Assembly (NCBI RefSeq): GCF_902809845.1
Contig: NZ_CADDWI010000008.1
Span: 434,001-498,000 of the forward strand
Direction: 5' to 3'
Source: Chelativorans sp. Marseille-P2723
GTDB taxonomy: Bacteria; Pseudomonadota; Alphaproteobacteria; Rhizobiales; Rhizobiaceae
DNA: 64,000 nt
The translations under genes and the position numbers were made by a program. The notes beneath the pieces were generated by a model. That model was not told the origin of the DNA, searched no databases, and saw only the letters and a program-made list of their open reading frames with translations. Positions 1 through 11,575 of this stretch are shown here, one piece after another (the stretch's first letter is position 1; every line of letters begins with the position of its first letter).

Positions 1-1
1 G

Positions 2-304
2 GCCATCATGCAGGCTCACCCGAACCTCAAGGGCTGGGTTGCCTGCGATGCCGCAGGGCCTATTGGTATCGGCCAGGCCATTCAGGAAGCCGGGAAGGTG
101 GGCGAGGTGCTCCTCGTCGGTCTCGACGACCTTCCAGAGATGCTGCAGCTCATCCGCGACGGGGTCGCTGACAGCAGTTCCTCCACCAAGCCGGAGATGC
201 AGGGCTACTGGTCAGTCATGACCATGTGGCAGAAGGCGTTGGGCATCGAGACGCCCAAATACATCGATACCGGCATCGCGGTTATCACCCAGGACGATGT
301 CTGA
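2..304 (+). CDS. Sugar ABC transporter substrate-binding protein, C-terminal part (5' cut by window)
   Basis: The frame is open from the window edge, so the start codon lies upstream; about 100 residues are visible. They match the C-terminal lobe of type-4 periplasmic binding proteins (RbsB/RhaS-like), with the segment GWVACDAAGPIGIGQAIQ and a later VGLDDLPEML stretch typical of the hinge-proximal fold. Such proteins capture a sugar or polyol in the periplasm and deliver it to the membrane permease. The next two genes encode the matching ATPase and permease, so this is the first visible gene of the transporter operon. The ligand cannot be read from this fragment. Confidence 0.85.
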   Translation, partial: AIMQAHPNLKGWVACDAAGPIGIGQAIQEAGKVGEVLLVGLDDLPEMLQLIRDGVADSSSSTKPEMQGYWSVMTMWQKALGIETPKYIDTGIAVITQDDV

Positions 305-415
305 CCAGAACAGGCTGTCCATCCAGCGGCAGCTTTAACGGAAAGGCTCTCTCGGCAGATGCTGGGAGAGCCAGTTCACAACAGGAACGATCCGTCCGGA
401 TCATCGAGGACAGCA

Positions 416-1921
416 ATGGCGTTTGTCGAAGTTCGCAACATAGGGCGCGATTTTCCCGGCGTGACTGCTCTCGACGATGTGGATCTGGATCTTGAATTGG
501 GGCGGGTTCACATCCTTGCCGGAGAGAATGGCGCCGGCAAATCCACGCTGGTGAAGCTTCTCACCGGCGCAGATACTCCAAGCCGCGGCACCATTAGGAT
601 AGACGGGCGCGATACGGCAGAGCATCCGGAGGTGTTTGACCTCGTCGCCTATGTGCCGCAGGAGCTCAGTCTTTTCCCGCACCTGAGCGTTGCGGAGAAT
701 CTCTTCATTCCATATGAGCGCTCGGGCTTCAGCGGCGCTACCGTGAATCATCGGGAAATCCAGCGCAAGGCGCAGGAGTATCTCGACCGTTTTGCCATTG
801 CGGCGCGCCCGACCGAGCTTGTTCGCAATATTTCGGTTTCCGACCAGCAGCTTTTGCAGATCGCCCGCGCCTCCACCAACAAGCGCATGAAAGTGCTGAT
901 CCTGGACGAGCCGACCTCTTCGCTCACGCAGGCGGAAGTTGACCGTGTCTTCCGGGTGATCTCCAGCTTTCGTGATGGCGATCATGCAATCGTCTTCATC
1001 TCGCACAAGATGCAGGAGTGCTTCGCCATCGGTGATGATTACACCGTCCTCAGAAACGGCCGGAAGGTCGCATCCGGCCGCATGGCCGATACGGATGAGG
1101 AAGGGCTGATCCGCGCCATGTCCGGCGAGGAATTGAAGCTTGGCGAGAATTTCCGGCCTGTTTTGCCGCCTGGCGGTCCGGGCGAGGCGATCATGCAGGT
1201 GCGCGGCCTGAGCGGCTACCGCTTCGAAGATGTCTCATTCGTTCTGAAGCGTGGCGAGATCCTGGGGTTTGCCGGTCTTGTTGGAGCCGGCCGCTCGGAA
1301 GTCATGCAAACTTTGTTTGGCTTCCGCAAGCCTTCTGCCGGGAGCGTGACGGTGCTCGGCAAGTCTTGGAAGCTGGGAGATACCAGCTATTCGGTCGAGA
1401 ATGGCGTGCTTTATCTTTCCGAGGAGCGCAAGCTTCACGGAATTCTGCCGCTGCTTAGCCTGAGGGAAAATATCGGCATCGCTATCCTGGATGAGACGCT
1501 GTCCAAGTTTGGCATCTCCACCTCACGCGAGCGCTCCAAGGTTCTGGAGATCATCAACGCCTACGACATCAAGACCTCCGACATGGAAAAGAAGATCATG
1601 TTCCTGTCTGGCGGAAATCAGCAGAAGGCGATCATCGGCCGTGCCATGGCTACACGCCCGAGCGTCCTCATCTTCGACGAGCCCACAAAGGGCATCGACG
1701 TCCGAACCAAAGCCGAGATCTACAAGATCATGAAACGGTTGGCCGAGGACGGTGTAGGCATCATTCTCATTTCCTCAGAGATGGAGGAACTGCGCAAATG
1801 CGCAAACCGTATCATTACGATGTATTCAGGGCGAGTAACCGGCGACTTCGACGCGGAAGCGACATCAAACGAGACGCTTGTCGGGGCGATCTTTGGTGCG
1901 GAGAAAAAGAATGCAGCCTAA
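416..1921 (+). CDS. Sugar ABC transporter ATP-binding protein (RbsA-like, two ABC domains)
   Basis: The 501-residue protein is the usual length for the RbsA/MglA/XylG family, cytoplasmic ATPases with two fused nucleotide-binding domains that drive sugar import. The first domain has a full Walker A (GENGAGKST) and an LDEPTSSLT Walker B. The second has the degenerate P-loop GLVGAGRSE, normal for this family, followed by LSGGNQQK and FDEPTKGID. I chose ATG 416 rather than 359 because CGAGGA sits five bases before it and residue 2 onward matches the usual N-terminus. It overlaps the permease gene by 11 bp, so the two are translationally coupled. Confidence 0.93.
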   Translation: MAFVEVRNIGRDFPGVTALDDVDLDLELGRVHILAGENGAGKSTLVKLLTGADTPSRGTIRIDGRDTAEHPEVFDLVAYVPQELSLFPHLSVAENLFIPYERSGFSGATVNHREIQRKAQEYLDRFAIAARPTELVRNISVSDQQLLQIARASTNKRMKVLILDEPTSSLTQAEVDRVFRVISSFRDGDHAIVFISHKMQECFAIGDDYTVLRNGRKVASGRMADTDEEGLIRAMSGEELKLGENFRPVLPPGGPGEAIMQVRGLSGYRFEDVSFVLKRGEILGFAGLVGAGRSEVMQTLFGFRKPSAGSVTVLGKSWKLGDTSYSVENGVLYLSEERKLHGILPLLSLRENIGIAILDETLSKFGISTSRERSKVLEIINAYDIKTSDMEKKIMFLSGGNQQKAIIGRAMATRPSVLIFDEPTKGIDVRTKAEIYKIMKRLAEDGVGIILISSEMEELRKCANRIITMYSGRVTGDFDAEATSNETLVGAIFGAEKKNAA

Positions 1922-2876
1922 TTTCCTGACGCGTCTTGCCACGAACCAGCTTGCTGGCGTGATCGTGGCCTTTCTCATCATATTTGCTATTTCCGCATTT
2001 CTTTCTCCCTATTTCCTTTCCAGTTACAACATGTCGGTTGTGGCCCGTTCACTCGCCTTTGTCGGACTGGTGACAATCGGGCAATCGATGCTTCTGATTC
2101 TAGGAGAACTCGACCTTTCGTTGGGTGTCATCGGTGGCCTTTGCGGGGTAATTTCGGGCATCCTGATGGTCAATTACGGGATCAACCCGGCAGTAGCCAT
2201 GGGGCTGGCCCTTGTAATGGGGGCAGCGCTCGGCTTCATCAACGGCGCACTGGTTACCACTCTAAGCCTCCATTCTCTGGTCCTGACTATCGGCACGGCT
2301 GGGATTTACGGGGGCGTGACCCTGGTGCTCACCAGGGGCGTGGCTATCACCAACATTCCCACGGAAATCCAGTTTCTTGGGCGCGGCAGCCTTTTCGGCA
2401 TACCCGTACCCTTTCTGATCATGCTTGCGGCGCTTGCGATCGCCACCTTCATTACGTTCAAGACGCGCTTCGGACGCTATATGTACGCAGTAGGCAACAA
2501 CACGGCTGCCGCAAAAATGCTTGGCATCAAGGTCGATCGCGTCCGCGTCGCTATATTCACATTGGCAGGTTTTCTGTCGGCGCTTGCCGGAATCCTGATG
2601 GTGGCGCGATTGGGGACAGCTCAGCCGTCAATCGGTGACACCTGGGTGCTTCCGCCAATCGCGGCCGCGGTCATTGGCGGGGTTGCGACAACAGGTGGGA
2701 TCGGCACGCCGCTCGGCGCCATATTCGGTGCGGCCATCATCGCAACTATCGAGAACATTATCGTTCTCTTTGGCGTATCTCCTTACTGGCAGGGCCTTGT
2801 CAGCGGAACAATCGTGGTTCTTGCAATTTCCTTCGACTCGATCTCACGCCGCTACATCCGGCGGGAAGACCGATGA
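1911..2876 (+). CDS. Sugar ABC transporter permease (RbsC-like)
   Basis: This 321-residue hydrophobic protein belongs to the BPD_transp_2 permease family that forms the inner-membrane channel of ribose-type (CUT2) importers. About eight to ten membrane segments can be seen, and the family segment EGELDLS-like (GELDLSLGVIGG) lies near residue 70. Start ATG 1911 is preceded by a GGAG-containing ribosome site within the end of the ATPase gene. The next gene begins 28 bp after the stop with its own strong ribosome site, so catabolic genes follow transport genes in one operon. No membrane segment appears to be missing. Confidence 0.92.
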   Translation: MQPNFLTRLATNQLAGVIVAFLIIFAISAFLSPYFLSSYNMSVVARSLAFVGLVTIGQSMLLILGELDLSLGVIGGLCGVISGILMVNYGINPAVAMGLALVMGAALGFINGALVTTLSLHSLVLTIGTAGIYGGVTLVLTRGVAITNIPTEIQFLGRGSLFGIPVPFLIMLAALAIATFITFKTRFGRYMYAVGNNTAAAKMLGIKVDRVRVAIFTLAGFLSALAGILMVARLGTAQPSIGDTWVLPPIAAAVIGGVATTGGIGTPLGAIFGAAIIATIENIIVLFGVSPYWQGLVSGTIVVLAISFDSISRRYIRREDR

Positions 2877-2904
2877 CATCGAAGTCTCATCACAGGAGGT
2901 TCAC

Positions 2905-3789
2905 ATGAAACTTGGCGTAAACCTTTGTTTCGCGGTCAAGCGGTGGTTGGGCGGCGGCCGTCTTGCAAGCCTGGTGAAGGAGGACCTCGGTCTTGATTAC
3001 GCCCAGTTCAGTTGGGATCTGGTGGATCCATGGTGGCCGGCTGCGGAGCGCGACCGCATCGCTGCTGACTATGCGCGTGGCTTCAAGGCAGCGGGCGTGA
3101 CAATCGAGAGCAGCTTTGGCGGCCTTGCTTCCTACACCTATAATCACTTTCTGGCGCCGACGCCGGAACTGCGCGCTCTTGGCAAGGAGCATCTCAAGCG
3201 CGCCATCGACATGACCGCCGCGATGGAGGTGCCTGCCGCCGGCATGCCCTTTGGCTCCTACTCTGCCGATGACGCACTCGATCCCGCCCGCCGCGAAGAA
3301 ATCTACAAGCAAGCGTTGGAGACGTTCGTCGATCTTGCCCGCCATGCCAAGCAGAGCGGTCTTTCCATGCTGATGGTCGAGCCGGTTCCCCTGGCAACCG
3401 AGTTTCCGTCTTCGGCGGCCGATTCACTGCGCTTGATGAAGGATCTTGACGGCGCCACCGAGGTTCCCGTCCGCCTGCTCGTGGACTGGGGCCATGCGCT
3501 GTTCAAGCCCCTCTTCAAGGAAGAGGCCGATATGGACCACTGGATGCGCGTCTGTGGGGAATACATCGCCGCCTTTCACATCCAGCAGACGGATGGCATG
3601 CTGGACCGGCACTGGAACTTCACCCGCGACGGCATTGTCACGCTCGACGGGCTGGCTGATTTCTGGAAGCGGCATCACTTGGCGGATCAAACCTATCTTC
3701 TTGAAGTCATTTATCCGTTCGAGGAGACGGATGAGTTTGTTCTTGAAGACATGAAGAAGAGCGTCCAGCTTCTCAAACAGGCAAGCTGA
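2905..3789 (+). CDS. Sugar-phosphate isomerase/epimerase, xylose-isomerase-like TIM barrel
   Basis: The 294-residue protein starts at ATG 2905 behind a textbook AGGAGGT. It has the features of the AP_endonuc_2/xylose isomerase-like TIM barrel: VEPVPLATEF with a metal-ligand Glu, LLVDWGHALF with Asp and His ligands, AAFHIQQTDG, and a late EVIYPFEE Glu. These enzymes isomerise or epimerise small keto sugars or their phosphates using a divalent metal. The neighbours are a sugar importer upstream and a DhaK/DhaL-type kinase downstream. With that context a tetrulose-phosphate (erythrulose-phosphate) epimerase of the EryC/LerI kind is an attractive inference, but the substrate is not proven by the sequence. 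Confidence 0.8.
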   Translation: MKLGVNLCFAVKRWLGGGRLASLVKEDLGLDYAQFSWDLVDPWWPAAERDRIAADYARGFKAAGVTIESSFGGLASYTYNHFLAPTPELRALGKEHLKRAIDMTAAMEVPAAGMPFGSYSADDALDPARREEIYKQALETFVDLARHAKQSGLSMLMVEPVPLATEFPSSAADSLRLMKDLDGATEVPVRLLVDWGHALFKPLFKEEADMDHWMRVCGEYIAAFHIQQTDGMLDRHWNFTRDGIVTLDGLADFWKRHHLADQTYLLEVIYPFEETDEFVLEDMKKSVQLLKQAS

Positions 3790-3856
3790 GCCAGGTTCCA
3801 AGTCTGTTTCCAGCGCCGGCGAGACCGGCTCCTCCGTAAAGCCGCAGGACGATCCC

Positions 3857-5659
3857 GTGACCAAGACTAAGAAGCTTATCAACAATCCCGACAGCATCAT
3901 TTTCGAGATGGTGGAAGGTTTTCTTGGCGCGCACCCGCACCTTGTGACGCGCCATGGTCAGACCGGGCGCGCGCTGGTTGCGGTGGATGGCCCCCGCGAG
4001 GGGAAGGTGGGGATTGTTATCGGCGGAGGTTCGGGCCATGAGCCAGCCTTCCTTGGCTATGTTGGACGAGGGCTGGCCGACGCTGTCGCCGTCGGCAATG
4101 TCTTTGCGTCTCCTTCGCCGGAGCCAATTCTTGAGGCCACTCGGGCTGCGGATGGCGGTGCGGGCGTCCTTTACCTTTACGGGAACTATTCGGGCGATGT
4201 CATGAATTTCGACATGGCCGCGGAGGAGGCCGCAGCGGAGGGTATTGCGGTACGTACCGTCGTGGTCACGGATGACGTTGCCTCCGCGCCAACCGAACGG
4301 GCTCATGAACGCCGTGGCATTGCGGGCGACTTCTTCGTCTTCAAGATAGCCGGTGCTGCAGCCGACCGAATGGCGAGCCTGGAGGAAGTCGTTGCGGTAG
4401 CCGAAAAGGCGAACCGCTCGACCTTTACAATGGGGGTAGCGCTGGGATCCTGCTCGCTGCCGCAAACCTTGAAGCCGAACTTCTCCATCGGCGAGGACGA
4501 GATGGAAATCGGCATGGGCATTCATGGCGAGCCGGGTATTGGCCGTGAGCCGCTGGAAAGCGCTGATAGCGTAACGGACAAACTGCTCGACCGCATTTTT
4601 GCCGAACTTACCCTTTCCCCGGGCGACGAGGTTGCCGTTCTGGTCAATGGGCTTGGCTCTACCTCCCTGATGGAGCTCTACCTGCTGCACAGGCGTACCA
4701 AGCAAAGGCTGGACGAGAAGAAGGTGCAGATCTATCACTCCTTCGTAGGCGAATATGTCACGTCGTTGGAGATGGCGGGCGCGTCGATCACGCTTCTCAA
4801 GCTTGACGAAGAACTGAAAACACTGCTCGACCATCCCTGTCACACGGCGGCCCTTCAGGTGGGTTCCGTGACCAGTGGGCAGCGCGTCAGCCGATCCTCC
4901 GGGCCAGAACACCGGGCATCTTCAACCCATCCCGGGCGGCGTTCCGAAAGTGCCGGTGAAGGCGCTGCGCAGGGCGAACGTCCGGGCGGCGAGGTGACGC
5001 CGCAGATTTTCCGGGCCATGTTTCGCAATGTTGCAGCAGCAATCCTTGCCAGGAAGGACTGGCTCAGCGAACTCGACGGCGTGATCGGTGATGGCGACCA
5101 TGGCGTCACCATGGCGCTTGGCTGGGCAGCGGTTGACCGTGCGCTGGATGAAGTCACCGCCGAAGAGGATATCGAGGCGGTCTGCAAGCGCATGGCGAAG
5201 GCATTTCTGGACGCGGTGGGAGCCTCGTCCGGGCCATTATATGCGACGGCCTTTCTGCGGGCCGGAGCCAGCGCCAGCGGTCGTATCGGGCTCGATGCCG
5301 CCGCCCTGGTGGCCTTCCTCGAAGCGGCGGCGGCAGGCATCCGCGAGCGCGGCAAGGCGGAGCCGGGCGACAAGACCATGGTAGATGCATGGGTGCCAGC
5401 AGCAGAAGCGGCTTCACGTGCGTTGAGGGAAGGGGGCTCTGCGCTCGCCTGCCTGAAAGCCGCCGCCAGGGGAGCCGAAGAAGGCATGAACGCTACAGCG
5501 AAGATCGCAGCACGCAAAGGACGCTCCAGCAAACTGGGCGAGCGCTCGCTGGGCCATATAGATCCGGGTGCGGCATCGACTTTCGTCATGCTGAGCGCCA
5601 TGGCCGAGGCGCTGGAGCAGGAATTGTCCAGCTCCTCCGGCGCAGCGTCGGGTGAGTAG
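3857..5659 (+). CDS. Dihydroxyacetone-kinase-family protein (DhaK-DhaL fusion)
   Basis: This 600-residue single-chain kinase starts at GTG 3857, 67 bp after the epimerase. The DhaK domain (about 1-330) has GGGSGHEPA and His223 in GMGIHGEPG, the histidine that binds the carbonyl of the substrate in this family. A low-complexity linker (about 335-380) leads to a DhaL domain (about 385-590) with GDGDHG at 411-416, which binds ATP-magnesium. Having both domains in one chain points to an ATP-dependent rather than a PEP:phosphotransferase-dependent kinase. Related enzymes phosphorylate dihydroxyacetone or D-/L-erythrulose; the epimerase next door favours a tetrulose. It is the last gene of the operon. 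Confidence 0.88.
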   Translation: MTKTKKLINNPDSIIFEMVEGFLGAHPHLVTRHGQTGRALVAVDGPREGKVGIVIGGGSGHEPAFLGYVGRGLADAVAVGNVFASPSPEPILEATRAADGGAGVLYLYGNYSGDVMNFDMAAEEAAAEGIAVRTVVVTDDVASAPTERAHERRGIAGDFFVFKIAGAAADRMASLEEVVAVAEKANRSTFTMGVALGSCSLPQTLKPNFSIGEDEMEIGMGIHGEPGIGREPLESADSVTDKLLDRIFAELTLSPGDEVAVLVNGLGSTSLMELYLLHRRTKQRLDEKKVQIYHSFVGEYVTSLEMAGASITLLKLDEELKTLLDHPCHTAALQVGSVTSGQRVSRSSGPEHRASSTHPGRRSESAGEGAAQGERPGGEVTPQIFRAMFRNVAAAILARKDWLSELDGVIGDGDHGVTMALGWAAVDRALDEVTAEEDIEAVCKRMAKAFLDAVGASSGPLYATAFLRAGASASGRIGLDAAALVAFLEAAAAGIRERGKAEPGDKTMVDAWVPAAEAASRALREGGSALACLKAAARGAEEGMNATAKIAARKGRSSKLGERSLGHIDPGAASTFVMLSAMAEALEQELSSSSGAASGE

Positions 5660-5749
5660 CCGGAAGTCCCCTCAAGCCCTTAGCAATTCCAGAAAAGCGA
5701 AGGCTGCGTCTCGTGTACTAGCGCGAAATCAGGGGCTTGGGTCGTTTCA

Positions 5750-5772
5750 GTGTTTTCATGAAATGAAGACAC
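5750..5772. terminator. Possible weak bidirectional terminator hairpin
   Basis: GTGTTTTCAT and ATGAAGACAC form a 10-bp stem with one mismatch around a three-base loop. It lies between the convergent kinase and efflux genes. There is no clear U-tract, so its role is tentative. Confidence 0.3.
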
Positions 5773-5781
5773 GATCCTAGT

Positions 5782-7035
5782 CTAATCGGTGGTCCGCGCT
5801 GGAACGGTCTGGCGGAAAAGCTTTCCACGCTCACCTATTAGAACGAAGACAAGTGCAATCGCGGCAACGCCAAAATAGCCGGCAGCAAGGGGCGTCAGCG
5901 TTCCATCAAATGCCTGACCGATCAGGGCTCCCAGAACTCCGCCGCCCAGTGTCGTTACAAAGCCCTGTATTGCTGCTGCTGTTCCTGCCACATGCCCCAA
6001 AGGTTCCATCGCGATGGCGTTGAAATTCGCGCCGACCCAGCCGAACTGGAACATGGACAGCGCGAACAGTACAAAGAATACAGGAAAGGAAACCGGGCTG
6101 ATCAGCGTCAGCGCCAGCCAGATTCCGTTTACGGTGAGAAAGCCGATCAGCGCACCGTGCGACAGGAGGCGCATGCCGAGGCGGCCGACCAGGCGCGCAT
6201 TGGTAAAGGAGGAAATCGCCATCAGCCCTGCGCCAATGGCGAAGAGAAGCGGGAACCAGTCACCCAGATCATAGATCTCGACATAAATCTGCTGCGCCGA
6301 GTTGATGAAGCCGAACAGGGCACCGAAGATGGCTGTCGATGCAAGAGTATAGCAAAGCGCAACGCGGTTTGTAAGAACGAAACCAAAACCCTCGGCGATG
6401 GAGCTTAGTGAAAGGGCTCGGCGCATTTCAGGCGCTAGGGTCTCCGGAAGGCGCAACAGCGCCCATATGGTGATAGCGAGCGACATGACGCCCATCGTGA
6501 TGAAAATGATCGGCCAGTCGCCGAAGATCATCGCCGCCTGGCCAAGACTTGGCGCGATGACCGGAATGATCATGAACACCATCATGACCATCGACATCAC
6601 TTCTGCCATCTGGCGGCCGCCAAAGACGTCGCGGATTGCAGAGACAGCGATCACGCGGGTAGCGGCCGCTCCGACACCCTGGAGGAATCGCAGCACCAGA
6701 AGAACCGCAAAGCTCGGCGCGAAGGCGGCAGCAAAGGCCGTCACAGCGTAGAAGATGAGCCCGACTAGAAGCGGCCCCCGACGGCCAAAGCGGTCCGAAA
6801 TCGGGCCGTAGAAGAGCTGAGCGGCCCCGAGGCCAAGCACATAGGCCGTGATGACAAACTGGCGATGGTTCTGGTCCTCGACCCCGAGCGCGGCGCCGAT
6901 CTCCTGAAGTCCCGGCAACATGACGTCAATGGCCATGGCGTTGAGTGCCATAAGAGCTGCTGCCAGCGCAATGAACTCGCCCTTGCCGATCCCCGTAGTG
7001 AAACCGGGATCACGTGCAGTAGCGTCGCTCATCAT
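5782..7035 (-). CDS. Bcr/CflA-type drug-resistance MFS transporter
   Basis: The 417-residue protein has twelve predicted membrane segments and the DHA1 motif A region LFYGPISDRFGRRGPLLVG after the second helix. It also has the MLPGLQEIGAALGV segment common to Bcr/CflA efflux proteins, which export drugs by proton antiport at the inner membrane. Start ATG 7035 has GGAG five bases upstream. It is the most downstream gene of a minus-strand series after grxD, but a strong terminator at 7110-7140 lies between them, so it is probably transcribed on its own. Its substrate cannot be told from sequence. Confidence 0.88.
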   Translation of the reverse strand: MMSDATARDPGFTTGIGKGEFIALAAALMALNAMAIDVMLPGLQEIGAALGVEDQNHRQFVITAYVLGLGAAQLFYGPISDRFGRRGPLLVGLIFYAVTAFAAAFAPSFAVLLVLRFLQGVGAAATRVIAVSAIRDVFGGRQMAEVMSMVMMVFMIIPVIAPSLGQAAMIFGDWPIIFITMGVMSLAITIWALLRLPETLAPEMRRALSLSSIAEGFGFVLTNRVALCYTLASTAIFGALFGFINSAQQIYVEIYDLGDWFPLLFAIGAGLMAISSFTNARLVGRLGMRLLSHGALIGFLTVNGIWLALTLISPVSFPVFFVLFALSMFQFGWVGANFNAIAMEPLGHVAGTAAAIQGFVTTLGGGVLGALIGQAFDGTLTPLAAGYFGVAAIALVFVLIGERGKLFRQTVPARTTD

Positions 7036-7109
7036 TTCACTCCGGGGAGAATGCGCGTACAGGCAATCGAAGGCTACGAAATGCCTGTGTGTTCAAAAGG
7101 ACAATGGGG

Positions 7110-7140
7110 TACAAAATGCGTCGGCCGCAAACCGACGCAT
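7110..7140 (-). terminator. Rho-independent terminator after grxD
   Basis: ATGCGTCGG (7116-7124) pairs perfectly with CCGACGCAT (7132-7140) over nine bases around a seven-base loop. On the minus strand it is followed by TTTTGT. It is placed to end the bolA-grxD transcript before the efflux gene. Confidence 0.65.
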
Positions 7141-7207
7141 CCATAAACAATCGTATTCAGCTCGTCGAAAACAAGCCCGATCTGGAGAACCGGACCGAAG
7201 AAGGGCT

Positions 7208-7540
7208 TCAGGCAGCGGTGGCGCTTACGCCCTTTTCCTCCAGAAAGGACTGCAATTCACCCGCCTGGAACATCTCGCGGACGATGTCACAGCCGCCGAC
7301 GAATTCGCCCTTCACATAAAGCTGCGGTATGGTCGGCCAGTTGGAGTAATCCTTGATGCCCTGGCGCATCTCGTCAGAGGCGAGCACGTTAATGCCCTTA
7401 TAGTCGACGCCGAGATAGTCGAGTATCTGCACCACCTGACCAGAAAAGCCGCATTGCGGGAAGCCGGGCGTGCCCTTCATGAAGAGAACGACGTCGTTCG
7501 TCTTCACCTCATTGTCGATGAATTCGTGGATACCACTCAT
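7208..7540 (-). CDS. grxD: Monothiol glutaredoxin (Grx4/GrxD family)
   Basis: The 110-residue protein carries the monothiol CGFS active site in FPQCGFSGQ and the glutathione-binding WPTIPQLYV and GGCDI segments. Proteins of this family carry or transfer [2Fe-2S] clusters, usually together with BolA. I start at ATG 7540 (MSGIHEF) rather than 7567 because AAAGGA lies six bases upstream and the family N-terminus matches. The bolA gene lies immediately upstream in the same direction, with a 160-bp gap, as in many Alphaproteobacteria, which supports a joint iron-sulphur or iron-sensing role. Confidence 0.95.
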   Translation of the reverse strand: MSGIHEFIDNEVKTNDVVLFMKGTPGFPQCGFSGQVVQILDYLGVDYKGINVLASDEMRQGIKDYSNWPTIPQLYVKGEFVGGCDIVREMFQAGELQSFLEEKGVSATAA

Positions 7541-7700
7541 CGCTTGTCCTTTCATTGACGGGTTCAAGGCCCGACATTGTAAGCAGTGTGATCAATATCT
7601 ATTGCACGGGAGCGCCCCATGCAATGCAGTGAGGGAAACTATTACCCTTCGCTAGGCAGGACGCACGATTTGCATCGCGTCGTCTGCGGCTGGCTGCACG

Positions 7701-7943
7701 TCAGGACGTCGGTTCAGGAACACTGGTTTGCAGCGCCAGGGCGTGTAGCGTACCGCCCATATTTCCCTTCAGCGCCTCATAAACCATCTGATGCTGCTGG
7801 ACACGCGTCTTACCCCGGAAACTTTCCGACACAACTTCCGCCGCATAATGGTCTCCGTCGCCCGCCAGATCGCGGATCGTGACCTTGGCGTCGGGAATGG
7901 CCTCCTTGATAAGGCGCTCTATATCGCCGGCGCTCATAGCCAT
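7701..7943 (-). CDS. BolA family protein
   Basis: The 80-residue protein has the BolA/IbaG signature: a short N-terminal helix (IERLIKEAIPDAKV), the GDGDHYAAEVVSESF strand pair, and the conserved His in QHQMVYEAL. BolA proteins bind monothiol glutaredoxins and share an iron-sulphur cluster with them. A GGGGAG ribosome site is six bases before ATG 7943. It sits between purL and grxD, only 27 bp after the purL stop, so it may be read from the purine transcript. The exact sub-type (BolA or IbaG/YrbA) is not settled; the short length favours the IbaG type. Confidence 0.92.
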   Translation of the reverse strand: MAMSAGDIERLIKEAIPDAKVTIRDLAGDGDHYAAEVVSESFRGKTRVQQHQMVYEALKGNMGGTLHALALQTSVPEPTS

Positions 7944-7970
7944 GATCGTCTCCCCTGTAAATCCGCCCGT

Positions 7971-10196
<2,226 letters not shown>

Positions 10197-10221
10197 TGTC
10201 CTTGTGCCCTGCATCCTTTGA

Positions 10222-10665
10222 TCAGCTGCGGCAGGTAAGCCCACCGCGGGACCAGCGCCCGATGTCGGCTGTCATACGCTGACCGGCCGGAGTTCCAGCG
10301 AGCGGGCCGTAGGTTTCAACCCCGGCGGGCGTGCCGCTCGCTTCGATCACCATCAGCGGCAAGCCGCCTGCTTTGCCCTTATCAAAAACCAGAATGCGAG
10401 GTCTGCCTGCCGTTGTATCCAGTTCTGGAATCAGGGTGAGATTACGGAAATCACGATCCGTTGAACGCATCCAGCACCTTGCACCTGCTTCGTTGATGCG
10501 TTGCAGTGTGCGGACGCTGGCCGACACTTCCGCGCCCTGTGATGACGGCGCTGCCGGGAAATTGCTTTGGCAACCCGCCAGTAGGGCAGGGATGCAAATC
10601 GCCGCGAAAGGAAGAGTGCAGGGCAAGCCCCTTGTGAAGGGCAACCGGAATCCTCTCCGCCTCAC
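10222..10665 (-). CDS. Putative lipoprotein of unknown function
   Basis: The 147-residue protein has a short basic N-terminus, a hydrophobic stretch and the lipobox LLAGC near residue 32, so it should be lipid-anchored. The rest resembles no family I can name; it contains a compact domain with [14 protein letters not shown] and ends with cysteine-containing LTCRS. It begins at a GTG whose first bases overlap the purQ stop (GTGA), so it is coupled to purQ, and it ends 25 bp before purL. Its location inside the purine operon is common in this order, but a link to purine synthesis is not implied. Confidence 0.75.
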   Translation of the reverse strand: MRRRGFRLPFTRGLPCTLPFAAICIPALLAGCQSNFPAAPSSQGAEVSASVRTLQRINEAGARCWMRSTDRDFRNLTLIPELDTTAGRPRILVFDKGKAGGLPLMVIEASGTPAGVETYGPLAGTPAGQRMTADIGRWSRGGLTCRS

Positions 10666-11333
10666 GCAGCTTTTCCCAAAATGCCTTCAAATAGCGGGCG
10701 CCCATCAGTGCCTCCGTGGGCGGTCTCGATCAGGTTTTCTGGATGCGGCATCATCCCCAGCACATTGCCGGTTTCATTGACGATCCCCGCGATATCGTTG
10801 ACGGAGCCGTTGGGGTTCGTTCCTTCCGCGTAGCGAAAAACCACCTGACCCTCGCCTTCGATACGGGCCAGCGATTCAGGATCGGCAAAATAGTTGCCGT
10901 CCTGGTGCGCCACGGGACAGCGGATGATTTGGCCGGACGAGTAGGCGCGGGTAAAAGCAGTGCCGGCATTCGATACCTGAAGCTTGACCTCACGGCAGAC
11001 GAATTTTAGCGAAGCGTTGCGAAGCAATGCGCCCGGCAGCAGGCCGGCCTCTATAAGGATCTGAAAGCCGTTGCAGACGCCCATGACGAGCACGCCCTTC
11101 TTCGCCATCTCCGCCACCGCTCGCATCACCGGTGTGCGGGCAGCGATCGCTCCGCAGCGCAGATAGTCGCCATAGGAATAGCCACCCGGAATGATGATGA
11201 GGTCAAGGCCGGAAGGCAATGCGGTTTCGGTCTGCCAGACGATGAGGGGTTCCCTGCCTGAAACCAACCTCAAAGCGGCTATCATGTCGCGGTCTCGATT
11301 TAGGCCGGGAAGCTGGACTACTGCGGATTTCAT
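10662..11333 (-). CDS. purQ: Phosphoribosylformylglycinamidine synthase subunit PurQ
   Basis: The 223-residue class-I glutamine amidotransferase supplies ammonia to PurL. The nucleophilic cysteine lies in GVCNGFQ and the catalytic His/Glu pair in the C-terminal [11 protein letters not shown]. The length and the N-terminal PGLNRDRDM segment are normal. It is preceded by a 242-bp gap to purS, wider than the usual few bases in related operons, and its stop codon overlaps the start of the downstream lipoprotein gene. Confidence in the function is high. Confidence 0.97.
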   Translation of the reverse strand: MKSAVVQLPGLNRDRDMIAALRLVSGREPLIVWQTETALPSGLDLIIIPGGYSYGDYLRCGAIAARTPVMRAVAEMAKKGVLVMGVCNGFQILIEAGLLPGALLRNASLKFVCREVKLQVSNAGTAFTRAYSSGQIIRCPVAHQDGNYFADPESLARIEGEGQVVFRYAEGTNPNGSVNDIAGIVNETGNVLGMMPHPENLIETAHGGTDGRPLFEGILGKAA

Positions 11334-11575
11334 GCGCTCAGATCGTGGGGTTCGGTTTGTAGGTTACTGTAAGTTCTCGCAAATGAAGCCGGTGCTTGCT
11401 GCTCGAACCGTTCCAAATGGCGCAGGGACTAAGGTCGCAAACATCACACATCAACCGGCCCAGGATGGAACAGGCTCCGGCGCCACCCTCGTCCAATCCA
11501 TCGAATGAGGTATTTTCCGTTGCATCTTTCAAGAATTCCGCCGTGCGATCCTTCCCGAGACAGGCCGCCGCTACC

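Noticed and set aside
3773-4912. 379-codon minus-strand frame opposite the kinase gene
   Set aside because: It lies antisense to the clear DhaK domain, and its translation has no family-like segments.
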